A stretch of 64,000 bases of DNA, taken from contig CM055200.1 in NCBI GenBank assembly GCA_029224185.1, positions 6,069,933-6,133,932 of the forward strand, in the 5' to 3' direction. This DNA is from Karalla daura. Lineage: Eukaryota > Chordata > Actinopteri > Chaetodontiformes > Leiognathidae. The stretch's first letter is position 1. Every line of letters starts with the position of its first letter. Below are positions 46,082 through 57,415 of this stretch, piece after piece. A program made the translations under genes and the position numbers. The notes under the pieces are model-generated. The model was not told the origin of the DNA and made no database searches. It worked only from the letters and a program-made list of their open reading frames with translations.

Positions 46082-48163
46082 CTTTGAAGGTAATGCAAGA
46101 AAGAAAGAAACGTGAACGTTAATCTAAAATGAATCTCGGCTCCGATGACAATGGTTTTTCTTTCTTTTTTTTTTTTTTTTTCCTTCTCGAGGGGTGGGGG
46201 TGGGGGGGGTGGGGGGGGCGGGGGGGGTGTTTTGGCGGGAGAAGGAAGAAACAGATGAAATGACAGAAAAAAAAAGGAGCCGTTTGAAGCCCGACATCAG
46301 AAGGAAGCACCGGTTGGATGAAATGTCGGTTCCTCCAAAAACTTTGAAATCAGCCCCCCCGCACCCACACACACGCACACACGCGCACACACCCTCGTCT
46401 GGTTTTGAACTAGGGAGGATGTTATCTGTCACATTTCAAAAGTGGGAGAGGAGGCGAGGGACTGTTCACCTTTCAGAAACGCTGCTATTCTCTCTTTACC
46501 GCAGAAACATATCCTGCCGAGCACATTACTATATCTGCCTGCGACAATATTGGAAACAGCGTGTATCCTCTGTATCTCTCTGTTTGAGTCTTACGGGGCC
46601 ATAAAGAGCGATAATGTTGCTAAATGATGTCTGAGGGTGGCTGATTTAAAGCTCCAGCTCGCCGCACCACTCGTTAATAACCTGGCGGCATCAGACAGCT
46701 GCTCCTGTTGTACGGGCCTCTGGGCTTCAAACAAGGCCGAGGTCGATTCATCTGCTCTAAATGCCGGGATAATTCAGATACGAGTAAATGCAAATAAGTC
46801 TAAAAGCTGTTGAATAGATCAATTTTCAGGTCTGGGCCTGTGAGGGACACGTATATGTTCCATATGCGTGCACAGGAGATTTTGAATGGATGTCAAGAGT
46901 GAAGATATTCATGATGTAAAATCATTTTAAGGTGTTTCGACTCAGACTCAGACTAAATACTGATCTACACAGCAACTGTGACTACCTCGAGATTCTCAGG
47001 TTGGGACACAGTGGGAACATCTAATTGGTATCAAACCTGGTCTGGTGCAGAAATCCCAGTGATTTGAGTCTCTTAGAGCAGCTGTGAAGTTAATGAAAAA
47101 CACTCCTTTTACAACAATCGGCAACATGTTGCCCCAGCTGCTCCAGGGAAGCCTGTCAATAACCAGCAGTGAGGGCTGAAAACCTGCCAATTTTTGGCTT
47201 GGAGAGCAAATCAGACTGAACGAACACAAGATCTGTCATGTTGATAACGAAAAAAATAAACCAAGACGGGTAAAAAAAAAAAAAGAAATTGGCAAACACT
47301 TCCGCTGGAGACGCCATTAGAAATGGTTAAAAAACAAACGAGGAAGGATGGAAAACACTTTGATGTGGCCAGAGGCCAAACGAGGGCCCGCTCAGGGTCG
47401 CTGGGTTTCCTCGGGCCCAGCGCTCGGCCCGAGGGCCCATCAAAGGCTACGGTGTGCTAAGGAAAGTCTTCCGCCTCAGCGACATCACAGGACATCAGAG
47501 CCGTGACTCTGGGCTCGCCGTGGATAACCCTCAGCTGGCTAAAGACAGCCCCCAGCTGAGCCTGCACCCGGTCCTAATACCCCCATATTGTAACCCAGCT
47601 TTTGTACCCCTAGAGTTAAAAAAAAAAAAAAAAAAGGGGAGAGAGGGGGGTGCTGCTTTCCAAAAGAGGAGGGGAGCCGAGAGGGATTGGGGGGGGGGGG
47701 GGGGTGAAAGAGAAAGAGAGAGAGAGAGAGAGGTGGTGAAATTGAAGAGTATGAATGGGAACAGATTGGGTAATTATAGTGTGGTGCCTGCCCTCTGTGG
47801 CGAGGAGTTAGGAGGAAATGTGAAAATGGCCGACAACAAAATGGCCTCAAAAGAGCCTAAATCGGCTCCCAGGACCGAGGCGGCTAATTCAGCCGCTGTG
47901 AACGGGGACATGGCCCCTCAATTAGATATGAGTGAGGCTTCCTAATTGATAACAAACAGAGCAGCGGCACGATTAAAAAAAAAAAAAAGAAAAAAAAAAA
48001 AGGAGGCGAGAGGACGAGAGGAAACGCTGCGCCGGCAGCGCGGCGAGGTGTGCGAGTCAGAGGGGGGGAACGAAAAAAGGAAAGAGCTGCGAGAGAGAGA
48101 GCGAGGGAGACGATGAAGAAGACATAAAAGATGTGAGGGAAGGCAAAATTTACAAGGGTTTCA

Positions 48164-48201
<38 letters not shown>

Positions 48202-48366
48202 AAGAAAATCTGTGACAGACAGAAGAGAACAATATGAACATTTGATGCCGGGGCGCTTTATTCCAGCTTAGCTCCTCATAATACTGTCTGAATCGGGAGA
48301 GAGGGACCCGGAGAAAGAATAAACGAACTAACAAATGTGAAATGAGAGGCAGAGCGACAAACTGAG

Positions 48367-48407
<41 letters not shown>

Positions 48408-51400
48408 GAGTATCAGCCCGACTAAGAAGGGATAACAATAATACTGCGTATAAAACCATCAGATATTACACCTCTTATTCCCCGACGCTCAAACACGACA
48501 CTAATCTTATTTATATAAGAGCTTTAGGGGTTGCAGCGCCTGATAAAGAGGGGCGTTTTAGTGGGCCAGTTTTTTTGGTGTGGGGGGGGGGGGGGGGGGG
48601 GGGGTAAAAGGGAGGGGAGGGAGGGGTGTGCGTGTGGGGGGGGGGCAGTCGGTGGTGGACACTAAGAGCCTGATATTGACTGATATTTGGGTTACCTCCA
48701 AATAAATGGGGGATTAGGTTAACTGGCACACAGCAGCGCTTACGACGCATTAATGGACAGGCTCATGTCTCCATGTTTGCAGTCTCCGGGTTACTGTCAA
48801 GCGGGATCGATGGGAAGTGCACGCGCGCGGACCTCGGCGTGGATTATTTGCATCTTTTCGGAGGAACCTGTCACGACGGCGTGCAGGGGCCCGACGCCGG
48901 GGCCCGCGGGGCTCCCGAGTGATGCCGGCAACTGTGGTGCAAAGCTGCTCAATTTTCGAAGAGTTGAGAGCTAAAAAAAAAACAGCCTGTTGTTCGCTAC
49001 TGAGACGTGAGGGGAGCAATCTGAGTCATGTAACACATCTAATTCTGCCCGTTAGAACTGAAGGAAAGGAGCGAGGTCTCAGCGTGTGGACGGGCGATCT
49101 AGGCCGCATTCTTCTTTGTCTCCTTGTTTCTCCCTTCTCTGCCTGTGCACGGTTGTAAAACATCAGCATCAAAGGGAGAGACGGCTTTGCCCCCTCATTC
49201 TCAGGGATGGACATCAAATCCCGGTGATTAGTCTTGAAGTTTTCAGGCTCCGTTGCAGCCCCTGGAAACACGTCAGGCGGGCGTCACATCGTCGGCATCG
49301 GGCCTGTTTCACCCAGGAACCATAACTATCAGTCCTGGAAATTCTTGTGTGTGTTTTTTTAAATACTAACATTTGTCGTTACATATTTTCGGGTGGACTT
49401 CCGCGATGTGATCGGACACACCGGCGTGATAATACATGTTCATTAATTAGCACAACCCCAGGACGCTTTCCAGGACACCTGTTACCCCGGAACACTGTGT
49501 TCCACGTCTATCAGATGGGTGTTAAGGACTTAGCGCCTTAATAGCGCTAATTACTCATCCCAGCGTCAACAGCCGGCTTATTGCTGAAAACGTGCCATCC
49601 CTCACCCTCCTCTTCCTCCTCCGGCGCCCGATCGGGGAGGAAGATAGAGGGGGTGAGCCTGACCGACGGCTAGCGTATCTGACCGAGCGTGTGTCTCGAC
49701 AAGAACCAGGAAAAGCCCTCGTTGGTGGGGTGGGAGGGGGGGTGAGGGGGGGGGGGGACAAAAGAGGCGGCATCAGATTCACTATCACACAATTTGATTT
49801 AATTAACGAGCCGCATCACATCAAGAGCCAGGGACCCTGGAAGAGAGGAGGCGGAAGAAGAGAAAGCAGAGGGGGGCGGAGAGGGGAGAGGAGGGAAAAA
49901 AAAAACTTGTTGTCGGCTTGACTTGGCTGACGAATGACCTAATTGGCTACATTATCAACTCATTATCAAAGCCTAATTAGGGAGCTACACAGCGGTGGCA
50001 ATTATGAAACAGAAAATGCAAACGACGCGCTAACCCCCCCCCCCCCCGCCGGAACTACATCTACATACAGCCCCCGACATCCACCAGAACAACCCCCCCC
50101 CCTCAACCACCAACAATTCCTCCTCCCCCTCAATTTAGCCCGACACTAAAGTGTTTCATTTCGACAAAAGGTCTCTTTCAGGGAGGGAGAAAAGGCTTGG
50201 AGGGCTCCCATTGTTAGCCAGGAAACAATGGGGCCCGGGAGGGGTGGGGGCCTGGAGATGGGAGCTGAGGGGAGGGGTGGGGGCCTGTGTCGCGCCGGGG
50301 CATTCCTAGGAGCAGCGAGGGTGTCGACGCTATCTGGCGCGTCGCTGAGTTTCGGGAGTCGGGAAGAGTGCGGCGGGGGCGGTGGGGCGGGGGGTGGGGT
50401 GGGGGGTGGGGGGGGCCGTGCCCTCATTAACCCCCTCCGCCTCGGCTCAATCAGCCGACCGGCGGGTTAAAGCAACAACGCGGCCTAATTAGAGCGCGGG
50501 ACAAGAGCGCGGGGTGAAATGTCAACGTCCCCTCTTTCCGCCCCTCGCTCTTTTCAGGAGACGCGCCGCTGCTCTCTTGGTCGCCGGGGCGAGCGACGCG
50601 CTCGGAAGACGCTCGTTGCGCGCGGACTCCGTCACAGATCCGGGACGAGGAACGTTGCCGTTTTTTTGGGGTTTTGTTTCGCGGCCGACCTCACCCCGTT
50701 CCGTTGACCCTCCGCTGAGCGCGTTCGGTGCTTCTCTCGCGGGTCGCGCACCCTTGAGGCAAAGACACTCCTCCGATCAAATCGCTGAGCCGATTTGAGG
50801 GCGACAGCCTCGGCCCCCGCGCAAGAGACGGGTCCAGCAGGCAGCACATTGAAAACATCAGATCGGTTTGAAATCACGACTGCGAGAGAGGTTCAGCTTC
50901 CTCCCAAACTTTGTCCAACATTCCCAAGGTGGCGGAACAGCCTCGACTGCCTGGGCACTTGTATTTGCTTTTCTTGCTTTTATAATTCTGCGTTCACCTT
51001 TCTCTCTGGGGATACTTTCAGTCACTTACTGAAGTGTTTTCTTTATCGATTTTGCTCATTTCAAAACCTCCCTCTCCGTTTCATCCACATTTCTCCTCCT
51101 CTTGCTCATGCTTAGACCGTTAGAAACGTTGGTACTTTGATCTTGTTCGTGTGATATTGTCTCCCGTCGTAAACTGCCAAAACGCTCTCACTCTGGTATG
51201 AGACAAGGCTACTTGCGGCAGCAGACGTGGCAACCTTGAACTCGGAGCATTCGCATTCACCCATTTGCGTTAGTGTGTGAGCCAGACGTACGGACACCAT
51301 AAGCACTTTGTAGTGCCTACATTCGTGTAGCGTAAAAGAGTAAAATCAAGCACGTTTTCTCATTTGATCTTCACTTGTGTTGCTTTCCGGCCAATTCTCG

Positions 51401-52743
51401 CTCGGCATATGTGGTTTGATTTAAAAGAGGACATAAAAAAAAAAAAAAAAGAAAACCTCAGCAGGCTGTCAGGTGTCAGGAGGGGGACACTTAGTGGTCA
51501 AACAATGGAGACGGATGAGTGAATTGGCTCCATAATTGGAACACTTCTGTAATTTTCGGTCTTGCAGCCCCGCAGAACCACTGGACAGTGACGCACCCGT
51601 TTCTGGATACCATCAAACAAACGTCAGGCGTACCAGGCTCCGAGATCAAATGCTGGGGGGGAAACAAATTACTTCTGTGACTCCATGTGAAGGCGCCCCC
51701 CCCTTTGAGTTCACACCAGAGAGAATCAGCAGTTTGGTGATTGGCAGAGGACTTGTTCCACTTGTATCTCGCACAAAACTAAGAGGAGCCGACGCCGCGT
51801 TTCTATGATGGCGTCTCGCAAGATAAAGACATTTCTGAAATTTTGATGAAGGACAATTGTGACTTGTAGGTGCTTCCATTGAAGGGTGATTTACACATCA
51901 GCTGGAAAAAAGCAACATCCTACACTTTTTGTCCGATGTCATCTCACAAGACTCCACTCTAAGGAGATGTCAAACATTTTGCATTTCCAGCCTACATTTC
52001 CATGGTTTTGTTGTACATATTTCAATTCATTTTTTTAAAAAAGTTCAGCATTACTCCATACTGTGCCCTATTTAATGTCCTGGGACATGTTTCCATTACA
52101 CTTATTCTTTTATACTCAAACACCTGAGAAAATGTATTAGAGAGGTTTTTCATTTTGGCGTTTCCATCACCAGTTTTCATTGTGATATTTAGGTTTTGTA
52201 CGTTCTTAGAGATAATGGAAAAACAACTCGGCTCTGGTTTGTTCATCCCTGCTAACATGGTGCAACAAACAATTCATGACTATTAATCATTTACCTGAAG
52301 GCAAGGATTTTGACAACATACAGTATGTGCATATGAATGAAGCCTTTATTTGACCAAACTGTTGTTTTGGTGTGAGGATTATTTAGAAATGTCAACCACC
52401 TCCACCTCTGTTTCCCCGACTCATCTCTCGGCACCTCGGAGAGTCCTTTTGCCTTTCCTCCACCTTTGTTTTGCATTTGCCATATAGCCTTCGATCTACA
52501 CCACATCCCCTCCTGTCCTCGCTGACAACACCCCCCTCCTCCTCCTCCTCTCCCCTCCCCTCCCCGCACATCCCACTCCCCTCCTTCCTCTGCGCTCTTT
52601 CAAGGTCCACAGGCTCGACTCCACCTTTTCAATTCGGCTTCCCAGCAGCACTACTTAGTGGGGAGGTAATTGGAACCAGTGCTATCAGTGTGATTGAGGG
52701 AGCAGGAGGAGTGTGTGAGTGAGAGTGTGAGTGTGTGCACGAG

Positions 52744-52807
<64 letters not shown>

Positions 52808-53032
52808 GGGGTCTGTATTAATGTCTAGGGTGTTGGTGAAGCATGGAGCAAAGGGGGCCCCGATGAAAAAGGGGGTCAAACACATAGAGGAGCATTTCAG
52901 CGTGGAGTGGAAGAAAGAGCAAGTTAGGGAAGACGAGGGGAGAGGAGAAGGCCGAGCCGAGGCCAGGGAGGTTGTGAAAAGATAGGGGCCCATACTGAGA
53001 TCACACCTGCTCTCTGACATTCAGCACACACA

Positions 53033-53079
<47 letters not shown>

Positions 53080-53713
53080 GACTGCAACAGTGCTTGAACA
53101 GTTAAAATGGGTCGTACAGAATGGAAGAGTACGTTTTTAGTAGAATAAAGTGTCCCTCACAAACTTATAGTGAATATTTTTTAAAAGGTCTAGAGGTTAA
53201 GAACAATATGACTGCAAGCTGTTCAGTGTAACTCACGCCATTATAAAGGGAAAAAACGCCAGAGCGCAAGCTTTAATAAGAGCTTGAGTTTGGTTTTAGC
53301 CTTTTCTAATTGGCCCAACCTGGTTCGGGGCGGTTCTTTAACACTTTAGGCGTCTTTATTTACTTTACGTATGTGTATTTCCCAGAGACCAACTCCCATG
53401 AGATCTGCTTTCCACTTACCATGAACAAGTCTCTGGCCTCTAGGTCTACAGCAAGGAGGAAGGCCTTCTCAAGACGCTGGTGTCTGCAGAGAGAGCGGAG
53501 ACCGTGTAAAAGCGAAGCCGTGATAAAAAAAAACAAAAAACGCAAGAGGACAAAGATGGATAGGCCATGAGAAGATATCTAGTCCTTTGCTCTCTGTGTA
53601 CGCAGACACACAGCTCAAACCACACACGTCCGCTTCCACCTCGGCACACAAAAACCGTCAATAATTGAACTGAGAGTACATTCGGGTCCTCCTCCTATTA
53701 TCCAGAATTAAAG

Positions 53714-53747
<34 letters not shown>

Positions 53748-55572
53748 CAGAGCGCGCTGTATCTCCCGGCACAAAACACCTCAACTTTCTCCTGTCTCGA
53801 GCCAGCGTGAAACAAACAAACAGGAGCGGGGAGAGGAGGCGCGGAGGGGCTCCCGTCATTTGATGTCGATGGAGAGAAGAAGAATGCAGGTGGGCGATAA
53901 GAGCGCCGAGAGGGGGGATGCCAAGCAAGAGCGAGAGCGGGGAGAGGAGGAAGCGGGAGGCGAGGGCGGGGACGGAGAGCGGGCGAGCGGCAGTGTGTGG
54001 GAACAACAGGGTCTATTTCAGTCAGGGCAGCCTTTTCAAAAGGCTCTCATGGCGGGTGGGGGTGGGGGTGGGGGGGGATGAAACAACGGCGTAAACAGGT
54101 GCACGCCAGGCGCTCTGCCTCGTGAATGACTCAAAGTGGCATCAGTGCGCGCGGGGACGCGGCGGAGATGGCTCCGATTTCGCAACATTAAAATAGCGAA
54201 GGGGAGCGGCAGGTAAACAGCGTGAAACTGTGCCTTCAGTGGCCAGAGCCTTCCTTTAGTCAGCGGTTGTCACTATTGTGATTCTGCACCTCGAATGTAC
54301 TCTCAACGGAGCCGCGAGGGGCCGGCGTTCCACCTCCCACCCCGACGGAGAGCCGCGAAACACGAACGGCGCCCCGGGCCGGCCGGCGTTACCTGAGCAG
54401 ATGGTGGAAAAAGCGGCGGGCGTACGTTCTGATCGGCTCCCTGTACTCCAGGATCACCATGTCAGAGAGAGGAGCGGCCGGGGCGTAAAACGCACCCAGG
54501 GCTGCCTCCAGTTGGGCTGCGGGACAACAGAGACACACAAAAAGTGACTACAATCTGCAATAACACTGGAGGATAAACAAAAAAACGCGTCTCCCTTGTA
54601 AAAGAGATCGTCGATTCCAATGGATCCAAAGCAGAACCATGTGTGCAAAGCCACATGCCGGCCGACGTTAGGGTGGCACGTTTTGTCCGATCTCTCCGAA
54701 TCTGCGCTAAAACGTCAAACGTGAGAGCGGCGGAGACCGAGATCCGCACCCTCCCTCTCCGCGTTGAGCCGCAGCCTCAGCAGGTGGTTGGCGACGGAGC
54801 TCAGGCCTCTGTAGCACTCGTCCGCCCGGGTGCTCCAGTCCAGGGCCTCCAGCACGCCCAGCGCCTCTCGCACCTGGCCGCAGCGCAGCCGCTGCTGCAG
54901 CACCTCCCCGGGACCCATCTGGCCCCCGCTCAGAGCACCTGGAACAGAGGGGGCGCAGGCCGCGTTACGGGCTTATCGGACCAGATGATACAACAGCACA
55001 TAGGCAGAGTTCAAGGCAATGGAATCTACCTATGCTGTATTAGATATTTGTTAAAATTTAGGAAAATGTCCATTGTCCTTACCACACAAATAAACAAATT
55101 AGTCATGTACATAATTTGTGTTTTTTCATGACAGCAGAACCAGAGGAAGTCAGACACGTCTACTGTTAGCAATCGATGAGAGGAAGTGTTATGTCGTTAT
55201 GACAAATTGTAAATGGCTGGTAATGAGATATGCAGATTGGGTTTCATGACACATCTGTCAAGAGTAGACCGATGTTCGTCCATTCTATCATGTCAAACCA
55301 TCGGATCGCCAGATTAGGGATCTCATTTGGTCATTCTGCAGAACCGATGTTAAAAGAACACAAGTCTTAACTGAAATGGTCTAAATTGCAAAAAAAAAAC
55401 GTACCGTCTGGATTTAAACGCGTTTGACTTCTTCTCCGCAAAACTAATCCCGCAAGTTTCCCAAAGGCTGTAAGACAGTCGACACAATGGGGCTAACTGT
55501 GTGTAGCCGGGCAGAATATTGTGAAGCACTTAGTAAAGCTAAGTGAGCGTCGAGCGGATCAGTCCAAACTCT

Positions 55573-55604
<32 letters not shown>

Positions 55605-57383
55605 TCGGTCGAGCAGGCACTCGCTTGTCAATCAGTTCAGGGTTTAATCCCTGATGTGCGTACATGCGTGCGTGCGTGCCCACGCGCAAACACACACAAC
55701 TAGAGGACGACATTCTCCTCATCAACATCTAGTTAAATAAACGAGGAACAGCTGGCCCTCCGACGTGCACACCATTTGAGGACGTTTTATTCAAATGACG
55801 TGTTGGTTGGAGGTCTTCAACTTTGCCCGGGATCTCAGATGTCTGGCGAGAGGAGGAGAGGAACGCTCCCACTGATGAGGCCGTTTGACCAGAGGTGGCT
55901 GATTATGCCTTTGTTTGGTGGAGTGCGTGCGTGTGCGGCCACATTAGGGCTCTGCTGAATAATGGAGGGACGCGCTTTTGTACCCTTCCCGTTGGCGGAG
56001 GTGTCTCGTTCGGCGCGTTAAAAGGGCGAAGGTGCTCGCGTGCTTTTTTGTTTCACGCGTACGACGCAAGTCCGCACCCGAGAGGCGGAGGTGTTGGGTG
56101 CCGGGGGTGATTAGTGCCCGTTGTTCCGCGGCGGCGCAGAAAGAAAGGGAAACGGGCTCGTTTCGGGGAGGGCCGGTGTGCGTGGGAGGGCGGCACAGGT
56201 CCCGCGCCCACTGGATCGATGAATCTTGAAGGCGCCGCACCAAGCGCTGGCAAATTCGACCTCGGGGTGTAGTATTCCTGCTGAGGACGACACGTTCGCC
56301 GCAGGGAGACCTCGGACGCGGCCGGGGGCACGGTTTTCGGGAGGCGCCAGTGATCGCTGACAGCGGGGCCGTCCGTGGGCCGGGATCCAGGCGGGCAAAG
56401 TCAACACCGACTCTGATCTAATTAATTGAGCAAGTTCCGTGTGTGTATTTGTGCGTGTGTGTGCGCGCGCGCGCGTGTGCCGGGTGGGTGTGTGAGCAAT
56501 TAAAATGACAAGCTGGCAATTAGCAAGCCCCCAAATCCCCTAAAGAGTAGGCTAATGTGGCTAATACATCGGCTGAGCATGGCACAGCTTGCGTGTCTGC
56601 GCGTGTCTGCGTGTTTGTGTGCACGTGTGTGTGTGCGTGTGGAGGTCCTTGGGCTGGGTGTTAAAGTCTACTCTAAGACGACTCTCAGCAGAGACGGTAG
56701 ATCACCGTGGTGGCAGGGATGAGACATTTTTGCCCCCCTCTACCTGCAACCCATTCGTCCAGCCCTGTCAAGTGTCTCAGCACTGCTCACGAAGCAACGG
56801 GAACGCGCGGCGCACAGACGAAGACCCCCCGGGAGGAACATAAACCCTTAAATACGCAGCTGTTTCGGCGTGGACGGCTCCGAATCACACAGTCTTCGGG
56901 AAAGGTGGGAAAGGATGAGACTTGCCCACGGCGCTGGAAGCTGCCCTGCCACTCAATGACACCCGGTTGTTACTATTGAAGCCGCCTCGAAGTGGTGCTC
57001 CGCCTCAGCAAATGAGCAAGCCCCAGCTCGTCCGCCGCTGGAGAGTGTCAACCGCTCTGTTGCCTCGTTGCCTGCAGAGTGAACCCTTCCTTCCTCAGTA
57101 TCCGGCCCGGCCTCAGCCTCCTCTCTCTCATACGCTCGGCATACGCTGTTACGTAATCGCCGAATGCTGAATTTCGCCCCCCCCCCCCCCCCCCCCCCCA
57201 CCTCGTCCCTCGCTAAATAATGACTTATTTCCCCCGCGTGTGGCTCGGCAGCACGCTCCCCGGTCTGCCCTTCCGCAGCCTGGCCCAAGCGCAGGCCCAG
57301 CCGCGGCCAACGCGTGCCCAGATGAGATAACTCGGCGCAGGCGGGAGGGTGGGGGTGGTGGGGGTGTGTGTGTGTGTGTGTAG

Positions 57384-57415
<32 letters not shown>

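Larger units (their letters stand above)
46082..53419 (-). other. wdpcp: wdpcp intron, 7.3 kb, rich in conserved-looking blocks
   Basis: The intron lies between two exons that join in phase 0, so no coding exon is expected inside. It carries most of the best enhancer-like blocks in the window, several poly-G/poly-A runs and a (GT)n array. Confidence 0.8.

Noticed and set aside
55405..55467. Minus-strand 63-base exon-like segment (acceptor CTTACAG, donor G|GTACGT) in phase with the wdpcp exon at 54750-54938.
   Set aside because: Its end phase fits, but the peptide (FGKLAGLVLRRRSQTRL) does not resemble the WDPCP stretch expected there; likely chance splice words.
55636..55660. TTCAGGGTTTAATCCCTGA, resembling a tRNA T-arm.
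   Set aside because: No acceptor, D or anticodon arms could be fitted around it; a short chance hairpin.
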